Assembly: GCA_014381415.1 (NCBI GenBank)
Contig: JACNLQ010000047.1
Coordinates: 1 to 35,706 of the forward strand
Source of the DNA: Fidelibacterota bacterium
GTDB taxonomy: Bacteria; Fidelibacterota; Marinisomatia; SCGC-AAA003-L08; D37C17
DNA length: 35,706 nt
Reading direction: 5' to 3'
A program made the position numbers and the translations under genes. Below, piece after piece: positions 15,119 through 24,689 of the stretch (positions within the stretch are counted from its first letter, which is position 1; each line of letters starts with the position of its first letter). The notes under the pieces are model-generated. The model was given only the letters and a program-made list of their open reading frames with translations, did no database searches and had not been told where the DNA came from.

Positions 15119-16330
15119 ATGAGAAATTTTGCACCGGTAAAAGAACAGTTAGATTTAATTGTTAGGGGAGCCGATGAAGTCATCCCTATTGAAGAATTGG
15201 ATAAGAAATTAACCAAGTCGCTGGAATCGAATACTCCTCTTCAAGTGAAATTTGGCTGTGACCCCAGCCGACCAGATTTGCATATTGGTCACGGGGTAGT
15301 TTTGAGAAAGTTGCGTCACTTTCAAGATTTAGGTCATGTAGCAGTCCTTCTTATTGGTGATTTTACCGCCATGATTGGTGACCCAACTGGTCGAAATAAA
15401 ACCAGGCCTCAAATAACCCTTGCAGAAACCAAAGAGAATGCTCAGTCTTATATTGATCAGGCGTCAGCAATTTTAGCAAAAGAAAACCTCACAATTGTAT
15501 ATAATTCGGATTGGCTGGGTGATATGAATTTTTCAGATGTCATTAGCCTGTCATCTAAATATACCGTTGCCCGTATGCTGGAGCGTGATGATTTTACCAA
15601 GCGTTATCAGGATGGAGTCCCTATTTCTGTACATGAATTTCTCTACCCATTAGCGCAGGGTTTTGACAGCGTTCATTTAAAATCTGATGTAGAGTTGGGT
15701 GGGACTGATCAAAAGTTTAATCTGCTGGTTGGGCGTGATCTGCAAAAGGAGGCTGGACAAAGTCCCCAAGTTATTATTACCACACCTATTTTAGAGGGCA
15801 CTGATGGGGTTGAAAAAATGTCGAAATCTTATGATAATTATATTGGACTCACAGATTCTCCCTCAGAGATTTATGGTAAAACATTATCTATCCCTGATTC
15901 ACTCATTGGTCGTTATTTTGAATTTGCTACGGAAATATCCAATGAAAAACTCGCGGGAATTAAGGATGATTTAGAGAATGGTACTTCTAATCCCCGAGAT
16001 TTAAAACGCGAATTGGCAAGGGAACTGGTTACACTTTATCATGATAGTGAAACTGCTCTTGCTTCTGAAAAGGAATTTGATGCATTATTTATTCAAAAAG
16101 ATGAGCCTGATGATATGCCCGAATATTCCATCGCGGAATCTGAAAAACTTATAGCTATCATGGTAAAAAATGGAATGGTAGCCAGCAATGGTGAAGGAAA
16201 ACGGATGATTTCTCAAGGGGGTGTTCGCCTTAATAAAGAGAAGGTGGATGATATTCGTTGTATGATTGAACCAGGAGAAAATATGGTTTTAAAAGTAGGA
16301 AAGCGAAAATTTCTAAGGATCGTAAAATGA
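15119..16330 (+). CDS. tyrS: Tyrosyl-tRNA synthetase
   Basis: A class I aminoacyl-tRNA synthetase of 403 residues that charges tRNA-Tyr. HIGH is at 55-58 (DLHIGHG) and KMSKS at 233-237, the variant of the TyrZ-like bacterial branch rather than KFGKS. A C-terminal S4 RNA-binding domain spans about 340-403 (GKRMISQGGVRLNKEKVDD). It begins one base after smpB and overlaps the next start by ATGA, so the genes are likely co-translated. Confidence 0.97.
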   Translation: MRNFAPVKEQLDLIVRGADEVIPIEELDKKLTKSLESNTPLQVKFGCDPSRPDLHIGHGVVLRKLRHFQDLGHVAVLLIGDFTAMIGDPTGRNKTRPQITLAETKENAQSYIDQASAILAKENLTIVYNSDWLGDMNFSDVISLSSKYTVARMLERDDFTKRYQDGVPISVHEFLYPLAQGFDSVHLKSDVELGGTDQKFNLLVGRDLQKEAGQSPQVIITTPILEGTDGVEKMSKSYDNYIGLTDSPSEIYGKTLSIPDSLIGRYFEFATEISNEKLAGIKDDLENGTSNPRDLKRELARELVTLYHDSETALASEKEFDALFIQKDEPDDMPEYSIAESEKLIAIMVKNGMVASNGEGKRMISQGGVRLNKEKVDDIRCMIEPGENMVLKVGKRKFLRIVK

Positions 16331-17469
16331 AAAATTGTCTTAAAATTCTCATGGTTATACAGGTGTTTAGCTGTTATAATATCTATGGCGTTGCACTTCA
16401 GGAAAAGAAAACCAATACTATCCCTTCGAGGCCTCATGTTAACTATAGAATTGATGGCAGCCCAGTGAGTGAAAATATTGGTCCTAAATCTATAATTTTT
16501 ATAATTGCTGATGGTACAGGGATTGGGCAATATAGTCTTTCCTATTATGCCAATGGTGATTTTGCCCCTGCACGATTTGATCATGTAGGGCTGGTGGCAA
16601 CCCATCCAAATGATGGACAATGCGGCACCACCTGCAAACGGGTTACAGATTCTGCTGCCAGTGGTACAGCTTTATCCTCAGGTCAAAAGACCTACAATGG
16701 AGCTATAGGGGTCGATAATGATACTTTAAGTGTTAAAACCATGCTTGAGTGGGCTGAAGAAAAACACATGGCTACGGGCTTGGTAGCAACCTCCTCTGTG
16801 ACACATGCAACACCAGCCTCATTTGCTGCGCATGTTGATTATCGCAAGAAAGAATGGCAGATCGCAGAGCAATTTGCCGAAACAGATATTGATGTAATAT
16901 TGGGTGGTGGAAAATCCTTCTGGCCCGATGAATTAATCGCCGAGTATGAGAATAGGGGCGGTCAGTTTATTGATAAAATTAACGCAGAGTTAAATCCTGA
17001 AAAGCGAATATTGGGACTTTTTTCAGACGGTTCATTACCTACTGTACATGAAGGTCGTACTCCTACAACTACTCAAATGGCTGAAATGGCGCTTAATAAA
17101 TTAGAGCAAAATCCAAATGGTTTTTTTGTCATGATTGAAGAATCCCAGGTAGACTGGGGCGGTCATGCCAACAGCGCTGAATATATTCAAGGAGAAATGG
17201 CATCCCTTAATGAACTCATTAATTATACATTGGATTATCAAGCTAATCACCCAGAGGTGTTGGTGGTACTTACTGCTGACCATGAATGTGGGGGGGTGGC
17301 AGTACATGATGGAAAAGATTCTGACTTGGATATTCGCTTTACCTCCGATTATCATACAGCCAACTTTGTACCTATCTGGGCAACAGGTCCCGGCGCTGAA
17401 GTCTTTGATGCTTTCATGGATAATACTGAAATCGGTAAGCAACTCATAGAGTATGTGAAAAATCGATGA
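16327..17469 (+). CDS. phoA: Secreted alkaline phosphatase (PhoA family)
   Basis: A periplasmic phosphomonoesterase of 380 residues with a signal peptide (about 1-23). The metal and nucleophile residues of the family are all visible: Asp62 (IIADGTGIG), Asp108-Ser109 (VTDSAASG, Ser nucleophile), His160 (VTHATPAS), Glu271 and Asp276/His280 (MIEESQVDWGGH), Asp318-His319 (LTADHECGG) and His343 (YHTANF). Having His at 160 and Trp at 277 places it with Bacillus/psychrophilic-type enzymes rather than E. coli PhoA. It is compact, lacking insertions. It overlaps tyrS upstream (ATGA) and the NlpC gene downstream (ATGA), an odd place for a secreted enzyme. Confidence 0.94.
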   Translation: MKNCLKILMVIQVFSCYNIYGVALQEKKTNTIPSRPHVNYRIDGSPVSENIGPKSIIFIIADGTGIGQYSLSYYANGDFAPARFDHVGLVATHPNDGQCGTTCKRVTDSAASGTALSSGQKTYNGAIGVDNDTLSVKTMLEWAEEKHMATGLVATSSVTHATPASFAAHVDYRKKEWQIAEQFAETDIDVILGGGKSFWPDELIAEYENRGGQFIDKINAELNPEKRILGLFSDGSLPTVHEGRTPTTTQMAEMALNKLEQNPNGFFVMIEESQVDWGGHANSAEYIQGEMASLNELINYTLDYQANHPEVLVVLTADHECGGVAVHDGKDSDLDIRFTSDYHTANFVPIWATGPGAEVFDAFMDNTEIGKQLIEYVKNR

Positions 17470-18251
17470 GCCGAAAGGCGGTAATTTCTACAGCAGTAGC
17501 TCCCATTTATAAGGAAGCCTCATTTAGTTCTGCAATGGTTACTCAGGCTCTCATGTGGGAAACGGTAGAGGTGTTTAAAGAGGAGAATCTCTGGTTTTAT
17601 ATTCAACAAGCTGATGGTTATAAAGGCTGGATATATACATTTTACCTTTCAAAGAATGTAGAATCTTATTCAAAATGGATTACGCTAACTAACCGTTTCA
17701 CTCCAGTTATCAATAAATTGGATAAAAACAAGGAGGATAGGCTTTTATCATTTGGTACAAGAGTGCCGGTTATCAAAGAGGACACTAAGGGTATTACTAT
17801 TACTCTTCCTAATGGACAGTTAGGAAATATACCAGCTCAAAAATTATTTACAATAAAATCAAGAGAGCAGTTAATAAAATTGGCTAAATCTTTAATGGGG
17901 ACCCCGTATATCTGGGGTGGTAAAAGCGCTTATGGTTTTGATTGTTCTGGATTTGTACAATTAGTACTCGGCAGCATTGAAATTTCCATTGCCAGAGATA
18001 CAGGATTGCAGGTTAAATCTTCGTGGTTACAGAAAATAAGTATAAATGAATCCGTGCCTGGGGATATTGTATTTTTTGCGGAAAATGAGCAAATAAATCA
18101 TGTGGGATTTTCCCTTGGAGAGGGTAAAATTATCCACTGCTCAGGAGAAGTAAAAATAGAATCTATCATTGAAGGAGAAGAAGCATTCAATCAGTATTTA
18201 AGCCAAACAATTTATAAAACATTATCCATTTCTGAAAAGGTAACAGACTAA
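17466..18251 (+). CDS. NlpC/P60 cysteine peptidase, YkfC-like
   Basis: 261 residues. SH3-like regions occupy the first 130 residues (for example YKGWIYTFYLS). The NlpC/P60 domain follows with catalytic Cys160 in YGFDCSGFVQ, His212 (INHVGF) and a further His224 (IIHCSG). The order SH3-SH3-NlpC matches dipeptidyl-peptidase VI/YkfC, which cleaves gamma-D-Glu-diamino acid bonds in murein peptides. There is no signal peptide, which favours cytoplasmic recycling of cell-wall peptides rather than wall lysis. Both ends overlap neighbouring genes (ATGA and TAATG). The family is firm; the exact substrate is inferred. Confidence 0.9.
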   Translation: MSRKAVISTAVAPIYKEASFSSAMVTQALMWETVEVFKEENLWFYIQQADGYKGWIYTFYLSKNVESYSKWITLTNRFTPVINKLDKNKEDRLLSFGTRVPVIKEDTKGITITLPNGQLGNIPAQKLFTIKSREQLIKLAKSLMGTPYIWGGKSAYGFDCSGFVQLVLGSIEISIARDTGLQVKSSWLQKISINESVPGDIVFFAENEQINHVGFSLGEGKIIHCSGEVKIESIIEGEEAFNQYLSQTIYKTLSISEKVTD

Positions 18252-18772
18252 TGGCTCCTATCCTCAATAGGCGGGTATTAGTCTTAAACCAGAGTTATGA
18301 ACCGCTCATGGTTATTGGTGCTCGCAGGGCTATTATTCTTCTTTTAAGCGAAAAGGTTGAATCATTAGAGAACTATCATGAAATTATTCATTCTGTATAT
18401 CTATCGCTGCCATTGCCCAGTGTCATTAAATTGAAAGAATATGCACGAATTCGTCGGAAAGAAATTGTTTTATCTCGAAAAAACATATTAAAACGGGATA
18501 ATCATACCTGTCAGTATTGTGGAATAAAATCTGTACCCATGACCATTGACCATATCATTCCACGTAACAAAGGTGGGGGAGATAGTTGGGATAATTTAGT
18601 GGCAGCCTGCGTACCTTGTAATACTAAAAAAGGGAATCAAACTTTAAAGCATATTCAAATGGATTTATCAAAAACACCCCGAAAACCGACAATGATCCTA
18701 CATCTACAAAAATTTGTAAAACAATTTCAGAGTTCGTGGCGACCTTATCTATTTATGCAGGAGGGTAATTAA
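18251..18772 (+). CDS. HNH endonuclease-fold protein
   Basis: 173 residues. The HNH core shows CQYC (87-90), IDHIIPRNKGG (99-109, with Asp100-His101), Asn115 and CVPCN (120-124). The two CxxC pairs form the zinc knuckle typical of this group. An N-terminal region of about 80 residues (VLVLNQSYEPLMV) is shared by a widespread, usually chromosomal HNH family whose role is not established. It starts within the stop of the NlpC gene (TAATG) and is followed by AGGAGGG and trpS, so it belongs to the core operon and not to a mobile element. Confidence 0.9.
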   Translation: MAPILNRRVLVLNQSYEPLMVIGARRAIILLLSEKVESLENYHEIIHSVYLSLPLPSVIKLKEYARIRRKEIVLSRKNILKRDNHTCQYCGIKSVPMTIDHIIPRNKGGGDSWDNLVAACVPCNTKKGNQTLKHIQMDLSKTPRKPTMILHLQKFVKQFQSSWRPYLFMQEGN

Positions 18773-18775
18773 AAT

Positions 18776-19783
18776 ATGACGGAACCAAAGAAGCCAATTC
18801 TACTTTCAGGGATTCAGCCCAGCGGGCATCTCTGTATTGGAAACTATTTGGGTGCGCTGAAAAATTGGGTGAACCTTCAGGAGAGTCATGACAGCATTTT
18901 TCTAGTAGTAGATATGCACGCACTTACGGTTCGGCAAAATCCTGCTGAACTTCGGCAACGGTGCCTTTCGTATGTGGCACAGTATATCGCCTGCGGGATT
19001 GACCCTGAGAAAAGTACTATCGTCATTCAATCGCATGTTCCCCAGCATGCAGAGCTCATGTGGGTTCTCAGCACCCTCACCTATATGGGTGAATTGAATC
19101 GCATGACCCAGTTTAAGGATAAATCAAAAAAGCATGCTGCCAATATAAATGCTGGACTTTTCACCTATCCCATTCTAATGGCGTCTGATATTTTATTGTA
19201 CCAATCAGATTTAGTACCAGTTGGCGCAGACCAGAAACAGCATCTCGAATTAGCTCGAGATTTGGCTATTCGGTTTAATTCCACCTATTCTGATACATTC
19301 GTTGTGCCAGAACCATTTATTCCAAAAGCAGGTGCTCGTATTATGAGCCTTCAGGATCCAGAAAAGAAAATGTCTAAGTCCGATGAGAATCTAAATAATC
19401 TTATTGCAATATTGGATTCGCCTGATGTTGTAAAGAAAAAAATAAAACGAGCGGTAACCGATTCAGGTGCAGAGGTTAGAATGGATAAAAACCGTCCAGG
19501 AATATCGAATTTGGTGCAAATGTATTCTCTTATTACAGAATTGTCTATCAAGGATGTAGAAGTACAGTTTTCAGGGAAAATGTATTCTGATTTCAAGACT
19601 GATTTGGGAAATGTCGTCGCTGAATTCCTGTTGCCTATTCAGAAAAAATACGATGAAATTAACCAAGACAAAGCCTATTTGGAATCAGTGCTTACAAAGG
19701 GAGCTGAAAATGCATTTTATCGCGCTAGAAAGACTCTTTCCAAAGTATATCGCAAAGTAGGTTTAGTTCAGCCAGCCCGCTAA
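18776..19783 (+). CDS. trpS: Tryptophanyl-tRNA synthetase
   Basis: A class I synthetase of 335 residues that charges tRNA-Trp. The HIGH-equivalent is PSGHLCIGNY (15-24) and KMSKS is at 198-202. LTYMGELNRMTQFKDK and PVGADQKQHLELARDLA are diagnostic of TrpRS. The ATG has a strong AGGAGGG site 9 bases upstream, inside the end of the HNH gene. It is the second aminoacyl-tRNA synthetase of this operon. Confidence 0.97.
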   Translation: MTEPKKPILLSGIQPSGHLCIGNYLGALKNWVNLQESHDSIFLVVDMHALTVRQNPAELRQRCLSYVAQYIACGIDPEKSTIVIQSHVPQHAELMWVLSTLTYMGELNRMTQFKDKSKKHAANINAGLFTYPILMASDILLYQSDLVPVGADQKQHLELARDLAIRFNSTYSDTFVVPEPFIPKAGARIMSLQDPEKKMSKSDENLNNLIAILDSPDVVKKKIKRAVTDSGAEVRMDKNRPGISNLVQMYSLITELSIKDVEVQFSGKMYSDFKTDLGNVVAEFLLPIQKKYDEINQDKAYLESVLTKGAENAFYRARKTLSKVYRKVGLVQPAR

Positions 19784-19788
19784 AATTA

Positions 19789-20505
19789 ATGGATTATCAG
19801 GTCAAAGTAGAAAGCTTTGAAGGTCCCATGGACCTTTTGCTCTTTTTTATCCAAAGAGATAAGCTAAATATTTATGATATCCCCATTGCCCATATTACCA
19901 AAGAATTTTTAGAATATATGAAAATGATGGACCTGATGAATATCGATTTGGGAGGAGAGTTTGTTTATATGGCAGCTTTATTGATGAAAATAAAAGCAAA
20001 AATGCTTTTGCCTGTATCGGATGAGGAAGAAGATCAGATTGAAGACCCCCGAACACCCCTGGTTCAGCGTTTGCTAGAATATCAGCAATTTAAGAAAATG
20101 AGCGAGGAGCTTCAGGAAAAATATAGTGAGCATGCTTTTCATTATCCCCGTGGGCAGGAAATGGCATATGACAAAAATACTGAACAAATTACAAACCCGG
20201 TTAAGAATATAACTCTTTTTACTCTATCAACTATTTTTCAGGAGCTTGTTCATCGTCTGCCAGATGTAAATCCTTATGAGTTACATGAAGAACCAATTCA
20301 TCTAGATGAACAAATAGCTTTTTTATTAGGAGAAATTAATTCTGTTAAACGCTTGTGCTTTACTACTCTTTTTCCATTTTTAAAAACACGATTGAGAATT
20401 GTAGTTACATTTATGGCAATATTGGAAATGCTGCGGACAAACCAGGTATCAATTGAACAGGAGAAACCTTTTGGAGAAATTATTTTAACTGGAGTTGCTG
20501 CCTAA
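19789..20505 (+). CDS. scpA: Segregation and condensation protein ScpA
   Basis: 238 residues; the kleisin subunit that links the heads of the SMC condensin dimer. The N-terminal FEGPMDLLLFFIQRDKLNIYDIPIAHITKEFLEY is the family signature. The middle is acidic (EEEDQIEDPRTPL) and the C-terminal winged helix ends at FGEIILTG. scpB follows with a TAATG overlap, the usual pair. No smc gene is in the window. Confidence 0.95.
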   Translation: MDYQVKVESFEGPMDLLLFFIQRDKLNIYDIPIAHITKEFLEYMKMMDLMNIDLGGEFVYMAALLMKIKAKMLLPVSDEEEDQIEDPRTPLVQRLLEYQQFKKMSEELQEKYSEHAFHYPRGQEMAYDKNTEQITNPVKNITLFTLSTIFQELVHRLPDVNPYELHEEPIHLDEQIAFLLGEINSVKRLCFTTLFPFLKTRLRIVVTFMAILEMLRTNQVSIEQEKPFGEIILTGVAA

Positions 20506-21071
20506 TGGATATGAAAAATCTTGTAGAAGTATTACTGTTTGCCTCTCCAGAGCCGTTGACTCAGTCACGGTTCAATCATATTCTTCAGGAGGAAAATTCT
20601 ATTGATTTAATTCCAATTATTGACGAATTAAATTCCGATTATGGAAAATCTAGTAAGGGCTTGACAATTCAAAAAATTGGCGGAGGCTATCAAATTTTAT
20701 CCAAAAGGGAATATCACATTTATATTGAAAGATTATTTAAACATACAAAAAAACTGTATTTATCCCGTCCGGCACTGGAAGCGCTGTCTATTATTGCCTA
20801 CCGGCAACCTGTAAGTAAAGCGGAAGTTGAATCAATTAGGGGTGTAGAATGCGGATCTGTAGTTAATACACTCATGGAAAGAGAGCTCATCACCGTAAAA
20901 GGTAGGGGCAAAACAGCAGGTCGACCGCTTCTCTTTGGTACAACCCAAATATTTTTGGAATCGTTTGGACTTGAAAAAACAACTGATCTCCCTAAACTTA
21001 AAGAACTTTCTGAGCTGATGGGTGATAATCCTGACCCTGAATTATTTGAGAACGATTATGCGGCTGAATAA
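20505..21071 (+). CDS. scpB: Segregation and condensation protein ScpB
   Basis: 188 residues with two winged-helix domains. ALSIIAYRQPVSKAEVESIRGV followed by GRPLLFGTT is diagnostic. It dimerises and binds the ScpA kleisin in the condensin complex. It starts within the scpA stop, and its own last 14 bases overlap the rluB start. Confidence 0.95.
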   Translation: MDMKNLVEVLLFASPEPLTQSRFNHILQEENSIDLIPIIDELNSDYGKSSKGLTIQKIGGGYQILSKREYHIYIERLFKHTKKLYLSRPALEALSIIAYRQPVSKAEVESIRGVECGSVVNTLMERELITVKGRGKTAGRPLLFGTTQIFLESFGLEKTTDLPKLKELSELMGDNPDPELFENDYAAE

Positions 21072-21768
21072 ATATCTTGCTCGTGCAGGAGTGGCATCAA
21101 GGCGTAAATGTGACAGTCTGATAGAATCGGGAAAGGTTGTGATAAATGGTCATGTTAAAAGGAATTTTGGTTATCAGGTTGCTGCAGATGATATTGTGGT
21201 TTGTAATGGAATGCCCATAAACTCTCTTCCCAAAACAAAGGTATATCTTGTGAATAAATTAAAAGGGTATATTTCCACTTCATCTGACCCCCAGGGCAGA
21301 AAATGTGTTATTGATTTGGTTCCCAGTACAGATCGTTTATTTACGGTTGGCAGGTTAGACAGGGATACCACTGGTGCTATATTGGTTACTAATGATGGAG
21401 AAATGGCAAATAAACTCATGCATCCTAAAAACCAAATCGAACGGGTGTATATTGTAGCATCCAAGCTGAATATTTCTCGAGACAAAAGGGGACTCTTATC
21501 TAATGGACTTGATCTGGGTGATGGTACTAAAGCAATGGGAGAACTTCAGCGCCTTGATAGAAAGGGAGGGCTTATTTACTGGAAAGTTGTCCTACGGGAG
21601 GGGAAGAATCATGAGGTAAAAAGAATATTCAAGGCATTAGGTTCAGCTGTGGTGCATCTCCATCGTCAATCCTTTGCTGGTATGGAAATTGATAAAATCT
21701 CCCCTGGAAAATTTCAAGTCTTGAAAGAAAATGATGTTAAGAAGCTTTTAGAGGGTATCCCTGAGTGA
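21058..21768 (+). CDS. rluB: Pseudouridine synthase RsuA/RluB family
   Basis: 236 residues. An S4 domain (RLNKYLARAGVASRRKCDSL) is followed by the catalytic domain with GRLDRDTTG, the Asp being the nucleophile, and a RHEVKR-like NHEVKRIFKALG. The start at 21058 is chosen because the S4 signature begins there; a Met at 21022 adds 12 residues that overlap scpB more deeply. The family modifies uridine in rRNA; RluB (23S) is favoured by the scpA-scpB-rluB order common in bacteria, though RluE/RsuA are not excluded. Confidence 0.92.
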   Translation: MRLNKYLARAGVASRRKCDSLIESGKVVINGHVKRNFGYQVAADDIVVCNGMPINSLPKTKVYLVNKLKGYISTSSDPQGRKCVIDLVPSTDRLFTVGRLDRDTTGAILVTNDGEMANKLMHPKNQIERVYIVASKLNISRDKRGLLSNGLDLGDGTKAMGELQRLDRKGGLIYWKVVLREGKNHEVKRIFKALGSAVVHLHRQSFAGMEIDKISPGKFQVLKENDVKKLLEGIPE

Positions 21769-21859
21769 ATGGATGGAATTTGTCACTTTCCAATTTAAAC
21801 TTATTATTTTGAAGAAAAACTTTTCTGTTAATAATCCAGAGAATTATTTTATTAATGAT

Positions 21860-21889
21860 AAAAAGCTACTTAAATTACTCGGCTTTTTT
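21860..21889 (+). terminator. Possible terminator after rluB
   Basis: AAAAAGC (21860-21866) pairs with GCTTTTT (21882-21888) around a 15-base loop. The T-run coincides with the right arm. It lies 91 bases after rluB and 20 bases before cmk. The stem has only two G-C pairs, so termination would be partial. Confidence 0.35.
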
Positions 21890-21909
21890 AAAAGAGTATT
21901 TTAGACGAG

Positions 21910-22569
21910 ATGGTAATTGCGATAGATGGACCAGCAGGTTCCGGTAAATCAACCACTGCTAAATTTGTAGCAGAAAAACTTGGTTTTATTCATATCAATA
22001 CGGGTGCAATGTATCGAGGTATCGCCTTGAAATGTATTCAGGAAGATGTGAATATCGAGAATGTATCCCAGTTAAATAATCTTCTAACTCATACTGAATT
22101 TGAGTTTAGCAGAGAAAGTGGATCCGCTTTGTTTATGGATGGTGTTGATATTTCAACTGAAATAACCTCTGTTCAAGTTACCGACTTTGTAAGTCAGGTG
22201 AGTGCAATTTCAGAGGTACGAGAAAAATTGGTTCAATATCAAAGAGACATGGCAGAAGGAATAGATGTGGTTCTCGAAGGAAGAGACATTGGCACGGTGG
22301 TATTTCCAAATGCTGAGCATAAATATTATTTGGTAGCGGATATTAATGAAAGAGCCAATCGTCGTAAAAAGGAAATGGAAGCTAAGGGAGAGGTTGTTAC
22401 TCTTGAAGAAATAGCCTTTGAAATGAAAGAGAGAGATAGAAAAGATTCCACTCGAAAGCATTCCCCTTTAAAAAAAGCAGAGGATGCGGTAGAAATAGAT
22501 ACTACCGGTTTAAGTATTGAAGAGCAGGTAAACCGCATCGTAGAAATCGTAAATAAAACAATCAAATAG
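21910..22569 (+). CDS. cmk: Cytidylate kinase
   Basis: 219 residues; phosphorylates CMP/dCMP with ATP. The P-loop GPAGSGKSTTAKFVA is at 6-20, and GAMYRG, EGRDIGTVVFP and RKDSTRKHSPLKKA are family signatures. A 141-base gap separates it from rluB. rpsA follows 16 bases after its stop, with AGGAG (22568-22572) overlapping the cmk stop. The cmk-rpsA order is widely conserved. Confidence 0.97.
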   Translation: MVIAIDGPAGSGKSTTAKFVAEKLGFIHINTGAMYRGIALKCIQEDVNIENVSQLNNLLTHTEFEFSRESGSALFMDGVDISTEITSVQVTDFVSQVSAISEVREKLVQYQRDMAEGIDVVLEGRDIGTVVFPNAEHKYYLVADINERANRRKKEMEAKGEVVTLEEIAFEMKERDRKDSTRKHSPLKKAEDAVEIDTTGLSIEEQVNRIVEIVNKTIK

Positions 22570-22585
22570 GAGCAAGACTCAAATA

Positions 22586-24637
22586 ATGAGTACAGACATT
22601 CAACAAGAAACCCAGGAAGTAGAAAATACTGAATCCACAGAAGTGGCAGATACTATTTCCGCAACTGAAGATATTAAAGAAACCACTAAAACCCAATCAG
22701 ATAAGGAAGGAATTGCCAAAGAGGATGAGTCTGGAGCAACTAAAGAAAACGTACCGGATATAGTGGCTGAAGAAGAATTAGAAGTAGCTGCTACAGAGGA
22801 AGAATATATTCCGCCTCCAGTTGCTGTTTTGGATTATTTAGATCCATCAATTTTGGATGTAAAAGTAGTAACTGAGGAGGATTTGGATAAATATGAAGAA
22901 GAAGAATTTGTACCGGATGAATTGCATGATCAATATGCAGATACATTCAGCGATATTAAAGAGCGGGAAGTTGTTACAGGTACAGTCGTAGGACTTACAG
23001 ATAGAGATGTACTGGTAGATATTGGCTTTAAAGCTGAGGGAATTATACATCGTTCTGAGTTCGAAGAGCTCCCGGAAATAGGACATGAAATTGATGTATT
23101 CATTATCACCTTTGAAGACCGTCGTGGAAATATTATTCTTTCAAAAGAGAGAGCTGATTTCCAGAGACGATGGACAGAAATTCGTAATTGTTTTGAAAAA
23201 GAAGAACTCATTACTGGATTAATAAGCCGGCGAATTAAAGGTGGTATGGTTGTGGATTTAGGTGTAGTGCAAGCTTTCCTTCCAGGATCACAAGTGGATA
23301 TTAAACCCGTTATGGATTTTGATGAATTCCTAGGTGTAGAAAGTGAGTTCAAAATTGTAAAATTCAATGAACTCAGGCAGAACATTGTTCTTTCACGTAA
23401 AGCCATTTTAGAAGATGACCTCCTTGGTAAAAGGCAGGCTGTCCTTGAAGAAATGGAAATTGGAATGGTTCTTGAAGGTACGGTTAAAAATATTACAGAT
23501 TTTGGAGCTTTTGTTGATTTAGGGGGTATTGATGGTCTTCTGCATATTACTGATATCACTTGGGGAAGAATTAATCATCCAACTGATAGACTCGCGATTG
23601 GAGAACAAGTGACAGTTAAGGTTATTGATTTTGACATTGAAAAAGTTCGTGTATCGCTGGGTATGAAACAATTGCAGCCTGAACCATGGCAAGGAATTGA
23701 TGAGAAATATCCTATTGATTCAATCATTGAAGGTAAAATAGTAAATATGATGAATTATGGTGCATTTATACAGTTAGAAGAAGGGGTTGAAGGCTTAATC
23801 CATATTTCTGAAATGTCATGGACCCGTCATATTAAGCATCCTTCTGATATGTTTAAAGTTGGCGACAAAGTAGAGGCGAAGATTCTTAATATTGATACAG
23901 ATGAGAAGAAAATTTCTCTTGGAATCAAGCAGCTACAGGATAATCCTTGGGATACCATCGAGAGTAAATTTGAAGTGGGATCAGACCATGATGGAATTGT
24001 TCGTAATTTGACTCAGTTTGGTGCATTTATCGAATTAGAAGAAGGTATTGATGGATTGGTTCATGTATCTGATATGTCCTGGGTTAAACAGGTACGGCAT
24101 CCTAAAGAAATTGTGCAAAAGGGAGATACCATAAAAGTTCGAATTTTAGAAGTATCTGCTGAAGACAGGCGATTGGCTTTAGGAATTAAGCAGATTGAGG
24201 CAAATCCTTGGGAAAATATTAAAAATGATTTCACCTCTGGTAAAGTTGTTAATGGTACCATTCTAAAAGTGTTAGATAAGGGTATTATATTCGATTTAGG
24301 TGAAGGCCTTGAAGGAATTGTTCCCTTGAAACGGATGAAAAAACATGAGAAAAATTCAATTTTGACTAATTTTAAAGAAGGTGATTCTCATGAAGTAACG
24401 GTACAGGAAGTGGATGAAGAGTATAAGAAAATCATTCTCATGATGGATTTAGGATTGGATGGCTTAGAGGGTGATGATGAGCAGAAACCTGAAATGGTTG
24501 TAGATGAAGCAGAACCGGAAAAGTTAGAAATTCCACAAGAAATCATTGATCAGATTTCTGAAAATGATGAAGAAAATGATTCTGAGGATCCTCCTGATGA
24601 AAAGTCAGATGACGAAGATTCTGTGGATGAACAATAA
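22586..24637 (+). CDS. rpsA: 30S ribosomal protein S1
   Basis: 683 residues with six S1 (OB-fold) domains, beginning at about residue 127; clear copies include NITDFGAFVDLGG, NMMNYGAFIQLEE and NLTQFGAFIELEE. S1 brings mRNA to the 30S subunit, important where Shine-Dalgarno sites are weak, as in much of this window. The protein is longer than the E. coli form (557) because of an acidic N-terminal extension of about 125 residues and an acidic tail of about 50, a pattern common in the Bacteroidetes/FCB lineage. AGGAG lies 13 bases before the ATG, a long spacing. A strong terminator follows. Confidence 0.97.
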   Translation: MSTDIQQETQEVENTESTEVADTISATEDIKETTKTQSDKEGIAKEDESGATKENVPDIVAEEELEVAATEEEYIPPPVAVLDYLDPSILDVKVVTEEDLDKYEEEEFVPDELHDQYADTFSDIKEREVVTGTVVGLTDRDVLVDIGFKAEGIIHRSEFEELPEIGHEIDVFIITFEDRRGNIILSKERADFQRRWTEIRNCFEKEELITGLISRRIKGGMVVDLGVVQAFLPGSQVDIKPVMDFDEFLGVESEFKIVKFNELRQNIVLSRKAILEDDLLGKRQAVLEEMEIGMVLEGTVKNITDFGAFVDLGGIDGLLHITDITWGRINHPTDRLAIGEQVTVKVIDFDIEKVRVSLGMKQLQPEPWQGIDEKYPIDSIIEGKIVNMMNYGAFIQLEEGVEGLIHISEMSWTRHIKHPSDMFKVGDKVEAKILNIDTDEKKISLGIKQLQDNPWDTIESKFEVGSDHDGIVRNLTQFGAFIELEEGIDGLVHVSDMSWVKQVRHPKEIVQKGDTIKVRILEVSAEDRRLALGIKQIEANPWENIKNDFTSGKVVNGTILKVLDKGIIFDLGEGLEGIVPLKRMKKHEKNSILTNFKEGDSHEVTVQEVDEEYKKIILMMDLGLDGLEGDDEQKPEMVVDEAEPEKLEIPQEIIDQISENDEENDSEDPPDEKSDDEDSVDEQ

Positions 24638-24657
24638 TCATTTAAAATAAATAGTAA

Positions 24658-24689
24658 AGGGGCTGATAAATTCAGCCCCTGTTTTATTA
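24658..24689 (+). terminator. Rho-independent terminator after rpsA
   Basis: A perfect 9-bp stem (AGGGGCTGA / TCAGCCCCT) closes a 5-base loop (24667-24671) and is followed by GTTTTATTA. It ends just before the tsaD ATG at 24690, so any tsaD mRNA passing through must read through it, or start inside it. Confidence 0.85.

Noticed and set aside
18251-18772. HNH protein as a homing endonuclease or mobile-element gene
   Set aside because: It is tightly integrated by overlaps in a core operon with ordinary base composition and no intron, intein or repeat boundaries.
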